A DNA stretch of 64,000 bases from UBA9676 sp035532275 (GTDB lineage: Bacteria; Actinomycetota; Actinomycetes; Streptosporangiales; Streptosporangiaceae). Below, in pieces: positions 8,901-17,212 of this stretch; the first letter of the stretch is position 1; each line of letters opens with the position of its first letter. Location of the stretch: positions 12,655 through 76,654 of the forward strand of contig DATKRG010000203.1 of the NCBI GenBank assembly GCA_035532275.1. Direction: 5' to 3'. The notes beneath the pieces were generated by a model. It had not been told where the DNA came from. It did no database searches and saw only the letters and a program-made list of their open reading frames with translations. Position numbers and translations under genes: made by a program.

Positions 8901-10692
8901 GCGCGCCGCAGGCCAGGCACCCGTTCGGGGCGCTGGACTTGGCCGCCAGCCGCCGCACCCGCCGCAGCCCGGCGGCGGAACATCCGCACGGCGCCGTCCC
9001 CGCCGCGGCCGCGGTCACCGCGTGCAGGGCTCCGCACCGTCCGCACAGCGACGCGTCCTTGGCGGTCGCCGCCGCGGCCTGCTCCAGGATCTCGTCGTCC
9101 TCATCCACCGTCTCGGCCGGCGCGTCGAGCAGCAGCCAGGCACGGCGGTCGGGCCGCGCCGCGCGCGAGGTGAAGCGCTCACCGCCGGAGTCGCGCTCCA
9201 CCGAGCCAGCCAGGTGCACCGCGCCGCACCGCTTGCAGCATCCGAACTCAAACACGGCGCCGCAGCAGTCCGGGCAGATCTCGTGCCGGGCCAGCGACAC
9301 GTGCGGGCCGCCCGGCGTCAGGCAGGTGAACGCGCCCTCGGTGGCCCGGGCGAACAGGTGGTAACGGGCGGACAGCACCGGGGCGCCGGCGGCGTCGCGG
9401 ATCTTCGCGCCCACCGCGACCAGTGCGGCGAGCGCCGCCTCCGCGCGGGGACCATCCGCGTCGGCGAACACCTCAGCGGCCAGGTCGGCGAACGGCCGGG
9501 GCGAGCGCGCGAGCAGGGCACGCAGCCGCGCCATCGTCTGCTCGTGGGCGAGGATCAGCGCGGCGTCGCGACCACCAAGACCGGCGGCCGCCGGATCGTC
9601 CGCGGCGCGGCTCAGCAGCGCCGCCCCTGGATCGGCCGAGGTGCCCAGGCCGAGGTAGTCGGCGGGGCCGAGCGGCCCCCACAAAGGTCCGGCCGGGATG
9701 TCCACCCGCTGCGCGCCGACCAGATCCTGGCGTGCCGGGTCGCCGTCCACCCACTCAAAGGGCGCGTCGAACAACTTGGCGGCGAAGTCCATCACCGCCT
9801 GCGGATGGTCGCCGACGGTGGCGCTCGTGGCGATCGCCTGGAACGTCGCGTCGTCCCGGCCGCGGCCGACGCGCTCCCGCAGCCGGCGCAGCAGCATGCC
9901 GACCTCTTCGGCCTTCGCCCCGTCGTAGACGTGCGCCTCGTCCAGCACGACGAACCGCCAGTGCCCGCCGTGCTTGCCCTCGAACAGTTCCATGTCCGCC
10001 GGGCGCAGCAACAGGTACTCCAGCATCGCGTAGTTGGTGAGCAGCAGGTGCGGCGGGCTGTCGCGCATCTCCTGGCGGCTGAGCAGTTCGTTCGGCAGCC
10101 GTGGCTCGCCCGGGTTCAGCGACTCGAACAGCGACGCGCCCTCGCCGGCGCGCTCCGGAGTGTCCCCGGTGTAGCGGCCGAAGGTGATCTGGGGCGCGTC
10201 GGCCAGCAGCCGGCGCAGCCGGCGGAGCTGATCGTTGGCGAGCGCGTTCATCGGATACAGCAGCAGCGCCCGCACCCCGGGTCCGAGCGTGCCCGCCTGG
10301 TGCTCAGCGGTCAGCGCCGACAGCACCGGCAGCAGGAAGCTCTCGGTCTTCCCTGACCCGGTGCCGGTGGCCACCACCAGGTTCCGGCCCGCGACGGCCT
10401 TCCGCAGTGCCTGCTCCTGATGGCAGTAAAGGGGCCGGTCGAGGGGCAGCGCCACACCGCCCAAGCGGGCGAACGCGGGATCCAGCACGCCCTCGCCGAT
10501 CAGGTCACGCAGGCTCGCCCCGGTCCGGTAGGGCGGCGTCGCCTCAAGCAGCGGCCCCTTCGTCAGCAGCGGGCTGGCGGCGATGCAGTCGGCGAGCGCG
10601 ACCGCAAGCCCGCGGTCACGGACCGGCAACAGCGACCGCAGGTAGCGCCGGTAGGTGGCGCTCAGCGCAGTGCTGGTGGCGATCGCGTCCAC
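5938..10692 (-). CDS. Large DEAH-box helicase with DUF1998-type C-terminus
   Basis: About 1,584 residues from the GTG at 10692; an ATG at 10764 would add 24 residues that do not look conserved. Seen in order: ATGTGSGKT (108-116), YPMNALANDQL, DEAH (251-254), an SAT motif, several Cys-rich zinc ribbons (for example CPDCC with CCKRC, CGRCG, CSLCRR), then motif V/VI ending QRAGRAGRR. The C-terminus carries a DUF1998-like block with FDTVPGGAGSV and a four-Cys cluster (CDCG, SCYGC). Families with this build include the DruE protein of Druantia and relatives of DISARM DrmA/DrmB, all anti-phage. I cannot place it in a named system. It is sandwiched between an unknown protein and jetA in one operon. 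Confidence 0.85.
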   Translation of the reverse strand: MDAIATSTALSATYRRYLRSLLPVRDRGLAVALADCIAASPLLTKGPLLEATPPYRTGASLRDLIGEGVLDPAFARLGGVALPLDRPLYCHQEQALRKAVAGRNLVVATGTGSGKTESFLLPVLSALTAEHQAGTLGPGVRALLLYPMNALANDQLRRLRRLLADAPQITFGRYTGDTPERAGEGASLFESLNPGEPRLPNELLSRQEMRDSPPHLLLTNYAMLEYLLLRPADMELFEGKHGGHWRFVVLDEAHVYDGAKAEEVGMLLRRLRERVGRGRDDATFQAIATSATVGDHPQAVMDFAAKLFDAPFEWVDGDPARQDLVGAQRVDIPAGPLWGPLGPADYLGLGTSADPGAALLSRAADDPAAAGLGGRDAALILAHEQTMARLRALLARSPRPFADLAAEVFADADGPRAEAALAALVAVGAKIRDAAGAPVLSARYHLFARATEGAFTCLTPGGPHVSLARHEICPDCCGAVFEFGCCKRCGAVHLAGSVERDSGGERFTSRAARPDRRAWLLLDAPAETVDEDDEILEQAAAATAKDASLCGRCGALHAVTAAAAGTAPCGCSAAGLRRVRRLAAKSSAPNGCLACGARGAGLVRLFESGNEAAAAVLATALYQALPPDEEFADRPGGGRKLLAFSDSRQAAAFFAPYLESSHALVQQRRLILDGLARATAHDTYATVDDLIEETAAAAGRAGVFSRRESRQGRRREAARWVLRELVALDERQSLEGLGLLQVGLGVEPSWRPPAPLLDLGLSAQECATLLTELLRTVRLQGALTMPEEVDPADEMFEPRRGPIYVRGDGAEAKLKVLSWLPTRGVNKRLDYLRRLLAALGEPASGADARDVLAGCWRALTAARDGWLHAAALPRLGQVHQIDHTWLTLSPGDGLWRCSLCRRVTTAALRGVCPTLGCTGELASDRADDDGHYRALYQRTAPVPLVAREHTAQWTGLEAADIQQRFLAGEVNVLSCSTTFELGVDVGSLSAVLLRNMPPSTANYIQRAGRAGRRSGTAALVLTYAQRRSHDLSRYQAPESMLTGQVRAPYVPLGNPRIDRRHAHSVALAAFFRDGKDNGGREWKTAGDFFLGGFRGVVPPGQQSLPAGCGDPPCDAVRGYLTPVPAEVGTALRAVLPESAWPQIGLDDGSWVERLCGLLEQVRAELAHDVVTFEERRTEAFESRRSDLAARFERSIATITRRPLIGYLANRNVLPKYGFPVDTVELRTAHCDSGVGARLELNRDLSVAIHEYAPGAELIAGGVLWRSGGIYRLPGRELITRSYTVCRGCRHYREGGADLEPACSACGRPADGPVREYCVPEFGFVADPRTGKPSTVPPQRSWNGAVHVVSLGEELAESRWEANTGALAWCHSGARGRLVSLAEGPGGSGFLICDWCGWGAPNHGRSPKSHVSPLRGKPCTGPLRWRSLAHTYETDILRLRLDAPGLDTGAQWHSLLYAALEGAADGLEISRGDIDGVVHSGADGRSGLVLFDTVPGGAGSVLRIAAALDTVIATALRRVASCDCGLETSCYGCLRTPRNERHHEDLSRGAALTVLTSLHGLARCGPDSEPRHGVSFHIRRGDPAD

Positions 10693-10773
10693 GGTGCAAG
10701 CCGTTCCCGAGCGAAAGGAAATGCCTCCTGGGACTGTACAGCGCCATGAGGGGCACATGCGCACGGCTCAAAG

Positions 10774-12660
10774 TCAACCGGACAGCCACGGGTCGGCGGT
10801 CGGCGCCGAAGCGCTGATCCGGGCGATCACCGCGGTCCGCGCGCCGACGGTGATCCGCAGCTCCGCGCCACCGTGGGCGCTCACCGTGTCCAGCATCCGC
10901 CGCAACGGATACCCGCCCCGCTTCGAAGGCTCCAGCACCTGCACGACCCCGCACGCGGCGACCACATCGATGGGCGGGTCGCCGGCGGCCCCGGGCAGGT
11001 CCAGGCGCAGCGCGCCACCGCGGATCAGGTCCGTCGTCTCCAGCGGCAGCGGCCCGAGGCTGTGCCAGGCCGTGGGGGCTTCCCCACTGCCTGGTTCGGG
11101 CTGGATCCGTATCCGGCAGTGCGGCGGGGTGACCCGCAGCGGCAGCACGACCGGGCCCGCCACACACGCCACCTCGATCCCGGTGGCCTGCGCCGGGAGC
11201 GTCGCCGCGCAGGGCGAGACGGTCATTCCGGGCGCGGGCGAAAGCACCGCCTCGGCCGTCTCCAGACCCTCCTCACCTGTCAATCGCAGCGCGGGCGAGT
11301 AGCCAACGTCCAGGCCCTCGGCCACGGCTACCACACGGCGCAGCCCGGAGGCGGGCGCCGTGCCCAGCGCGGTCACGGTCACCACCAGCTCGCCGAGCAC
11401 CGGACGGGGCGCCCGCTCCCACAGGCGATCCGGATCCCAGCGATCCCCATTCGTCTCGACCGCCCCCAGGACCGGGCCGGAGCCCGGCCGCCGCACTTCG
11501 ACCCGCCACCGGACCTCGCCGGCGGGCAGCCGCACCATCGGCAGCGTTCCGAAGACTGCAAGCCCCTCCGTTGTGTGGATCCCCGGTACCGGGGCGCCCG
11601 TCACCAGCCGCGGTTTCCACCGACTGCGGACCGGGCGCCGCCGCGGCGCGTCCTCGCCCGCGGGCTCCAGTTCCAGCCAGGCCACTCCGGACAGGTCCAG
11701 CTGGACCAGCCGCCAGCCATTCCAGGTGAGCGGCAGCCTGCTCTCCACCAGGACCTGCGGCGCGGTGTCGGCGCGCAGCGCCCGGTCCTCCGGGTAGACC
11801 AGCCAAACGGTCTCGGGCGGCAGCACCATCCCGATGGGCTCACCGTCAGCGTGGAAGGCCAAGAGCGGATTCGCAGGATCGGTGACCTCGTCCGGAGACA
11901 TTGGGGTCCAGGTTCCGGCATCGTCTCGGTCACGATCGGTGTCGGGGTCCGCGGCGCGGGTCAGCACGCCCCGCCCGAACGGATCGAGCCGGGGCGGCGG
12001 CCCTCGGCCCGGTCCGGGGTGGGCGGCCGTGACCCTCTGGGCCGCGTCGATGATGCGGCGCGGCAGGGACAGCGCCACCAGGTCCTCGGCGGCGGGGGGT
12101 TCATCGTCCTCGGTGAGCAGCTCCATGAGCGCACGGCAGCGTTCGACGAACCCGGCGCCCGACCGCAGGCGCAGCAGCGCGGCGACCGCGGGATCGAGCG
12201 CGGCCAGCTCCTGCTCCGGGGCTCCGGTACCGGCCAGCCACAGGAACTGCGGCAGGGACGGCGCGGTCACCGCCGCATGGGCGAGCACCGTCTCACGCGG
12301 GTCGCCCGCCAGGGCTGGGACGCCCAACGCCGCGAGTGAGCCAAGGAACGCCTCGCTCCAGTCAGCGGCGGAGCGCTTGGTCGGGCGCGATGCAGTCGCC
12401 CGGTGCCAGGCCGGCCAGACCTTCCCGTTCTTGTCGTGGTGAGCCGTGATCTGCGCCACGGCGACCACGACGCAGGCCGGCCACCGGCGGCTCAGTACTG
12501 CCGGCGGCTCGGGCTGGGAAAGTTCTCCCAGTGCCTTTGCCGCCGCGTCCAGCATCTCGGGTTCCATGTCGAGTGTCCCGGCCGGCTCTCCGGCCGCGAG
12601 ATGCCGACGCCAGCCGGGCTCGAGAAGGTCGAGCAGCGTGCCCGTTGGCGGCCCGCTCAT
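10774..12660 (-). CDS. Unknown 628-residue protein, first gene of the helicase-Wadjet operon
   Basis: The ATG at 12660 has AAGGGGG about 7 nt upstream. The frame stays open to 12924, but that extension is low-complexity Arg/Gly sequence antisense to a toxin remnant and was rejected. The N-terminal ~190 residues look helical, with a block SEAFLGSLAALGVPAL and a following LAHAAV segment. A charged linker of Asp/Arg repeats (DPDTDRDRDD) is near residue 245. The C-terminal ~350 residues are rich in beta-type sequence (WNGWRLVQLDLSG, TVWLVYPEDRALRADTAP). No nuclease, ATPase or transmembrane motif was seen. It ends 81 nt before the helicase start on the same strand, so a helicase partner role is inferred only from position. 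Confidence 0.75.
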   Translation of the reverse strand: MSGPPTGTLLDLLEPGWRRHLAAGEPAGTLDMEPEMLDAAAKALGELSQPEPPAVLSRRWPACVVVAVAQITAHHDKNGKVWPAWHRATASRPTKRSAADWSEAFLGSLAALGVPALAGDPRETVLAHAAVTAPSLPQFLWLAGTGAPEQELAALDPAVAALLRLRSGAGFVERCRALMELLTEDDEPPAAEDLVALSLPRRIIDAAQRVTAAHPGPGRGPPPRLDPFGRGVLTRAADPDTDRDRDDAGTWTPMSPDEVTDPANPLLAFHADGEPIGMVLPPETVWLVYPEDRALRADTAPQVLVESRLPLTWNGWRLVQLDLSGVAWLELEPAGEDAPRRRPVRSRWKPRLVTGAPVPGIHTTEGLAVFGTLPMVRLPAGEVRWRVEVRRPGSGPVLGAVETNGDRWDPDRLWERAPRPVLGELVVTVTALGTAPASGLRRVVAVAEGLDVGYSPALRLTGEEGLETAEAVLSPAPGMTVSPCAATLPAQATGIEVACVAGPVVLPLRVTPPHCRIRIQPEPGSGEAPTAWHSLGPLPLETTDLIRGGALRLDLPGAAGDPPIDVVAACGVVQVLEPSKRGGYPLRRMLDTVSAHGGAELRITVGARTAVIARISASAPTADPWLSG

Positions 12661-12764
12661 GGTCGCCCCCTTCACCGCTCGCCAGCGTCCCATGGCCCGC
12701 GGGTGAAGCGTAGCCACCGGCGCTGGGTCAGTGGGCCGTTGACCGCAGCCGGCGGGCCTGGTAG

Positions 12765-12884
12765 CCATTAGGGCTCGACGGCCTGCACAGCGCCCGTGGC
12801 GGTGACTACCGGGTGATCTACCGCATCGACGACCAGTGCCGCAGAGTCTACGTCGTGGCCGTCGAGCACTGCTGCGCCCGCTAG
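12765..12884 (+). pseudogene. RelE/ParE-type toxin remnant (C-terminal 39 codons)
   Basis: After an in-frame TAG at 12762, the plus strand reads LHSARGGDYRVIYRI then VYVVAVEHCCAR and stops at 12882-12884. LHSARxGDYRVxYRI is the core of RelE/ParE mRNA interferases, and the same segment occurs in the chimeric ORF at 45,287-45,823. The N-terminal half and any antitoxin are missing, so this is a decayed toxin. It sits just upstream of the defence operon, on the opposite strand. Confidence 0.7.
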
Positions 12885-13177
12885 GGGCAGAACCGGCGCT
12901 AGCCAGCGCCAGCTCCGTTCCCACTCTCTTGACACTTGCTCTGCTGTCAGTGCGCAGCGCCTTTTTGCGGGTGACTCTTGCCGCCTGCGCAACGGGTCAT
13001 GCCAGTCCTGCCCCCGCTGACCTGCGGGGCCTGCCTGTGCGGTAGGCGAGCATGCCTGCCGAAGTTGTAGCCAGAGACGGCACCCACCGGGATCGGCCGT
13101 TCCCCGCGGTCAAGCCCGGAACGTGATGGGTTGCCTGGCAACGGCCAGGGCGGTCCCGGGCGCCAGGTAGGTGGGCC
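12885..13177. other. Intergenic, no gene seen
   Basis: Short frames here have unlikely composition. The stretch lies between the toxin remnant and the 3' end of the hydrolase. I see no strong hairpin or promoter that I can defend. Confidence 0.5.
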
Positions 13178-14071
13178 TTAGGGCATCAGGTGCTTGGCGA
13201 GCCAGTCGCGGGCCGGGACGCTCGCGGCTTCGAAGCCCTTTACGTAGGCGTCGAAATGACCGCCGGGCAGGATCACGAGCTTCTTGGGCTCGTGCGCTTT
13301 GTCGTAGGCAGCGATGGCGAGCTCGGACGGGACGAGATGGTCGCCCTCTGCGGCCAGCAGCAGCAGCGGTGTCGGGCTGATGTAGGGCATGTAGCTCACC
13401 GGTTCGTACTCGGTGAACATCTCGACGCTGCGCAATGTGACCTCGTTGCGCCAGGACGGGGCGCGGGTCTTGCCGGTCTGGGTGAACCACTGCCAGGAGT
13501 CCGCGGTCGGCAGTGCCGACGCGGCCAGCGGGTCCTCATCGACGACAGGGACCATGGCGGGCGGCTTTCCCTCGAAGCGGGCGCGCCGGTCGGCGTCGAA
13601 CATCTCCCGGAACCCGGCGATGAAGTCCGACCGGACCAAGGCGCGCAGGTTGTCGTGACCACTGACCAGCGGGACCTGGCTCACCACGGCCTTCACCCGG
13701 CGGTCGATCGCGGCGACCACCAGAACGTGGCCGCCTGAGTAACTACTCCCCCAGATCCCGATCCGCGCGGCGTCGACCTCGGGCAGGGTGCCGGCGAAAG
13801 TGATGGCATGACGGTAGTCGCGGACCTGCACCCACGGATCAATCTCCAGCCGCGGCTCGCCATCGCTGGCACCGAAGTTGCGGTTGTCGAACACCAGCAC
13901 GTTGAGCCCGGCCCCGTTGAACACCTCGGCGAAACTGTCCAGGTACATCTCCTTCACCGCCGAGAAGCCATGTGCCATCACAACAGCCGGGGCAGGGCTG
14001 GCCTCGGCCGCATAGAACCAGCCGCGCAGGATAACACCCTCGGCATTGAACTCGATGTCGCGCCGGGCCAT
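13178..14071 (-). CDS. Alpha/beta hydrolase, dienelactone-hydrolase/S15-like
   Basis: 297 residues. The ATG at 14071 is preceded by GGAGGAG at 7 nt, better than the in-frame ATG at 14098. The fold is recognisable: VVMAHGFSAVKEMYLD (oxyanion region), VLVFDNRNFGASDGEPR (strand and loop), nucleophile elbow GIWGSSYSGGHV with the GxSYxG spacing of S15-like serine hydrolases, acid LLAAEGDHLVPSEL and the base in ILPGGHFDAYV near the C-terminus. The triad is therefore intact. There is no signal peptide, so it is cytosolic. Substrate is not predictable; the gene stands alone. Confidence 0.85.
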   Translation of the reverse strand: MARRDIEFNAEGVILRGWFYAAEASPAPAVVMAHGFSAVKEMYLDSFAEVFNGAGLNVLVFDNRNFGASDGEPRLEIDPWVQVRDYRHAITFAGTLPEVDAARIGIWGSSYSGGHVLVVAAIDRRVKAVVSQVPLVSGHDNLRALVRSDFIAGFREMFDADRRARFEGKPPAMVPVVDEDPLAASALPTADSWQWFTQTGKTRAPSWRNEVTLRSVEMFTEYEPVSYMPYISPTPLLLLAAEGDHLVPSELAIAAYDKAHEPKKLVILPGGHFDAYVKGFEAASVPARDWLAKHLMP

Positions 14072-14613
14072 CTCGATCTCCTCCGGGAACGGGGCCACCT
14101 GCTATGGAAGGGCCAGTCCAGCCCCTCAAAGCCATCGTAACCCCAGGCTCAAGGGCCAGCCGTCTCACACTTGAACAGCAGCAGCCTCATCCCGCCGCCG
14201 GGTTCGCTGCCACGAGCAACCCCCGTGCCTAGCCGTGGCCGCATGGCCGCCGCAACCATCCCGCCGGCAGACCGGTGACGCTGCGCCCGGGCACGTCGAT
14301 GTGTGGCACCAGGTCACCGGGGTCAGGGCGGCCGGGGGCGCCGCCTGTGACGAATGGCAGCCTCTTCTGGGCGTTTGGCGGGCTGCTCAGGCGATGAAGG
14401 CGGCCGTCGGCCGGGGCTGAGGATGATCGGGCGTTCGCTGCGCTCCCCGGTAGCCAGGCCGGTCGCCCGGGCAGTCTGCTGTGCAAGCGGGACAGTGACC
14501 CGCTTGCCGTCCTGGCGCACGATCGCGAGGGTCTGGGTTGCCTGGCCCGGTGGGACCGCAGCCGGGCCGTTGGTCCCTACCCTGGTGCTGGTGGGCAGCT
14601 ATACGGTGCGCTT
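14072..14613. other. 540-bp intergenic region with no supported gene
   Basis: It contains the divergent promoter region for the hydrolase (minus) and the acetyltransferase (plus). Frames of 60-95 codons on both strands are Arg/Pro-rich and show no family match that I recognise. No inverted repeat of note. Confidence 0.5.
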
Positions 14614-15414
14614 ATGCCGGCGCGTGGCGAGTACCAGCTGAAGGATGGGCGGATGGTCCTGCTTTGCCAGGCGGTACCTGAGGACTTCCCCGCCGTCGCA
14701 CGCCTGTTCACGGAACTGTCGCAGGAGTCCTTCCGCAGCCGTTTCCAGGCCGGCCAGCTGGCGCCAGCGGTGGTGTCAAGGTTCGCGCGCATCGACCAGC
14801 CGCCCGGAACGGTGTCGGTCGTCGCCGCCATGGCGCACGATCCGGGACGGCTGGCGGCCGAAGCCCGGTATGTGCCCATCGGCGATGACGTGGCTGAGCT
14901 GGGGCTTACCGTTCTCGACAGTTACCAGGGTGCCGGGCTGGGCCGCCTCCTGCTCGGTGCGCTGGTGGACAGCGCCCGCGCGGCCGGGCTCGAGCGGCTG
15001 CGTGCCGTCGTCAGCCCCGCCAACGCTGCGATGCTGCACCTGCTCGCACCCTACGGGTGGGTACTGGCCGAACCCACCGAGGACTGTTCCGTCGCCTGCC
15101 TGGAGATCTCCGCGATCGGCGGCATGCCTGGCTGGCCCGCGGCCGCCGCCGCAGGCCAGCGTGTCCTGGTGGAACAGCGTGGCTGGTTCGACAACGAGCG
15201 GGTCGCGGCACTACGGTCCGCCGGATACGACGTCCGCCAATGCACCGGCCCTCGCCGGCGGACCGGACGCGCCTGCCCGCTCCTTACTTCTGGGCAGTGC
15301 CGGCTCGCGGAGGAAGCCGACCTCATCGTGCCCCTGTTCGCCAGCGACGACGAGGACTACGCCCCCGTGCTCCAAGCCCACAAGCGGCACAGGGCCCAAC
15401 GGCTTGCTAGTTAA
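14614..15414 (+). CDS. GNAT-family N-acetyltransferase with extra C-terminal domain
   Basis: 266 residues. Residues 1-165 form a GNAT domain: helix region AVPEDFPAVARLFTELSQES, beta strands VAELGLTVLDSYQGAGLGRLLL containing the acetyl-CoA pyrophosphate loop QGAGLG, then LRAVVSPANAAMLHLLAPYGW, the usual GNAT motif B. The last ~85 residues (RVLVEQRGWFDNERVAALRSAGYDV and onward) form a second small domain with Cys residues and an ending LIVPLFASDDEDYAPVL; I do not recognise it. The start has no strong ribosome site; ATG 14653 is an alternative. Substrate unknown. Monocistronic. Confidence 0.8.
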   Translation: MPARGEYQLKDGRMVLLCQAVPEDFPAVARLFTELSQESFRSRFQAGQLAPAVVSRFARIDQPPGTVSVVAAMAHDPGRLAAEARYVPIGDDVAELGLTVLDSYQGAGLGRLLLGALVDSARAAGLERLRAVVSPANAAMLHLLAPYGWVLAEPTEDCSVACLEISAIGGMPGWPAAAAAGQRVLVEQRGWFDNERVAALRSAGYDVRQCTGPRRRTGRACPLLTSGQCRLAEEADLIVPLFASDDEDYAPVLQAHKRHRAQRLAS

Positions 15415-15548
15415 GCCCGCCGGAAGCCGTGACTGGATGGTGACAGCGGCATGGCGCAGTCACCACATGAGGCTAGTTCAGCCCTTTGGCTTGCGGCGTG
15501 GCTGTGGAGCCTTCGGCTCGGTTCGCCACAAGCGCGGTCCCGGTGCGC

Positions 15549-16283
15549 TCAGCGGATCGATGACCGCGCGAATGACCACATCTGTGCCGCCTGCTCGGCC
15601 CGGACGGCTACCGCAGCCGGAAGTTGCCGTGATTGCGCCTGTGCCCGGAAGCTGGCGGTGGCCTCACGCGCCAGTTCCGGGTCTGATACCTGGGCGGCGA
15701 GCTCGATGGCTCGCGGCTCGACCTGGTCATCCTCGAGCGCTTCCCACGCCAGCCCTAGTTCGACCAGACGCTGACCAGTGATCTCCTCGCCCAGCAGTGT
15801 CATCGCCACCGTTGCCTGCGGACCGGCAACGCGGTCGAGCAGCGAGAAGTGCCCGCCGCCTGGGTGCAGGCCGATGCGCAGGAACCCGGACAGCATGCGC
15901 GCGTCACGGGCGGCGATCCGGACGTCGGCCGCCAGAGCCAGGTTGAGGCCCGCTCCCACCGCAGATCCTCGGATGGCGGCGATGGTCGGGACCGGCATGC
16001 TGGCAAGCTTCACGAACGAGTCGTAGATGGCGGAGAGCGAGGCGGTGACTTCCGGGTCGCAGGGATGCTCCCGGGCCGCTGCCAGCAAACGCCGGTCTCC
16101 ACCGGAACAGAACTGCCCCCCGCCACCGCGGATCACCACCGCGCCGGTGTCGGCATGCGCTGCAACCTCATCGAGGCATGCGACCAGGGCCCGGGCAGAA
16201 TCCCCGGTGAGAGCATTACGGGTAGCTGGCTCGTCAATGGTCACAACAGCCACAGCATCCAGCACATCCAGCGAAATCGGCAC
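15549..16283 (-). CDS. Enoyl-CoA hydratase/isomerase (crotonase) family protein
   Basis: 244 residues with a GTG start and GAGAGGAG 6 nt upstream. Crotonase features are VVTIDEPATRNALTG, GGGQFCSGGDR (first oxyanion strand) and AIRGSAVGAGLNLALAADVRIA. Both positions that carry catalytic Glu in true hydratases appear changed: Asn in GLNLAL and Phe in LSGFLRIG before LHPGGG. A simple enoyl-CoA hydration role is therefore doubtful; an isomerase or thioesterase-type crotonase is more likely. The TetR regulator lies 75 bp upstream on the same strand, and the acyl-CoA operon is divergent. Confidence 0.85.
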   Translation of the reverse strand: MPISLDVLDAVAVVTIDEPATRNALTGDSARALVACLDEVAAHADTGAVVIRGGGGQFCSGGDRRLLAAAREHPCDPEVTASLSAIYDSFVKLASMPVPTIAAIRGSAVGAGLNLALAADVRIAARDARMLSGFLRIGLHPGGGHFSLLDRVAGPQATVAMTLLGEEITGQRLVELGLAWEALEDDQVEPRAIELAAQVSDPELAREATASFRAQAQSRQLPAAVAVRAEQAAQMWSFARSSIR

Positions 16284-16358
16284 TGCGCTCCTCTCATGAG
16301 TGGCCGGGCGAGGCCCAGGTCCCGCAGACGCGCTGGCGGACCAGACCAGCGGAAGGGA

Positions 16359-17060
16359 TCAGCGGTCTTTGTCCAGCGCGCTCGCGGCCGGCCCCGGGTC
16401 CACCGGCGCGCTCATACTGGCGCCCGCTGTCACCAGGCCGGTGAGGATGATGTCGACGAACGCCTCCGCGATCTGGATCCCCGATGGTCCTCTGCCGGGC
16501 CGGAACCACCGGTGGGTCCAGTTCACGGCACCCAGGATCGCGTAGCTCGCCAGCCGTGGGTCAAGCCCGGGCTTGAACTCGCCCGATTCGACTCCCGCCT
16601 GGATGATGGCTTCCACCGCCGAGTTGTAGCGGCGGCCCAGATCGCGCAGACGGCGTGTGGACTCTTTCCCGTCCCGGCCGAGCTTCGCCATGTCTTCCTG
16701 GATGTAGACGAACAGGTACGGGTAATGCTCTTCGTAGGACTGCAGGAGTGCCGTCACCAGTTCGCGCACCTTGGCCGCCGCCCCGCCCTCACCTGCGGCG
16801 ATCTGCTCAGCGGCGGCAACATTGCTCTCCACGGCGTCGGCGATCACCGATTGGAACAGCTCCCGCTTGCCCGCGAAGTAGTAGTAGACGGTCGCACGGT
16901 CCGTGCCGGACTCGGCCGCCACATCGTTGATGCTGGCGCCGTCGAAGCCTTTCGCCTGGAAGACTCGGGCCGCGGCCTCAAGCAAAGTGGCACGCTTGTG
17001 CGCATACTCCGCACTCGGCTCGGCCTGCGCCAGCTTGCGCCGTTCGTTGATGCGGCTCAA
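16359..17060 (-). CDS. TetR-family transcriptional regulator
   Basis: 233 residues. The N-terminal helix-turn-helix is clear: RATLLEAAARVFQAKGFDGASINDVAAESGTDRATVYYYFAGKRELF in consecutive segments at about residues 22-70. The start is probably TTG at 17060 with GGGCGG upstream; no ATG or GTG fits in frame before the helix. The C-terminal ligand domain ends IVLTGLV-like followed by a disordered tail. The gene is divergent from the acyl-CoA operon and upstream of a crotonase, so it probably senses an acyl-CoA and represses one or both. A candidate operator is at 17122-17133. Confidence 0.88.
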   Translation of the reverse strand: MSRINERRKLAQAEPSAEYAHKRATLLEAAARVFQAKGFDGASINDVAAESGTDRATVYYYFAGKRELFQSVIADAVESNVAAAEQIAAGEGGAAAKVRELVTALLQSYEEHYPYLFVYIQEDMAKLGRDGKESTRRLRDLGRRYNSAVEAIIQAGVESGEFKPGLDPRLASYAILGAVNWTHRWFRPGRGPSGIQIAEAFVDIILTGLVTAGASMSAPVDPGPAASALDKDR

Positions 17061-17121
17061 GCCGCCGCCCTGTCAACCGGCACCATGCCGTCCTCTCTGC
17101 CGCCAGCACAGCCTCAACATT

Positions 17122-17133
17122 ATCGTTGACGAT
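17122..17133. promoter_or_regulatory. Candidate TetR operator palindrome
   Basis: ATCGTTGACGAT is a perfect 12-bp palindrome 62 bp upstream of the TetR gene, in the divergent promoter region. It contains TTGACG, which could be a -35 element for the plus-strand operon. Assignment as the TetR site is inference from position. Confidence 0.4.
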
Positions 17134-17212
17134 TGGCGCGGCATCACCGTGGCGGCATCGCCGGTGCGCCTGGCGCGTGCCCTGCCACCGCGACTTCCCG
17201 GCCTCGCTCCGG

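Noticed and set aside
5914..10356. A 1,480-codon open frame on the plus strand
   Set aside because: It is antisense to the helicase gene, is rich in Arg/Pro/Gln/His and shows no domain; long antisense frames are common in high-GC DNA.
5938..10692. Full Druantia or DISARM system
   Set aside because: The helicase build is similar, but no DruA-D, DrmC or methyltransferase gene is present in the window.
14229..14486. Small ORFs in the 14.1-14.6 kb gap
   Set aside because: Low-complexity Arg/Pro composition on both strands and no ribosome site or family match.
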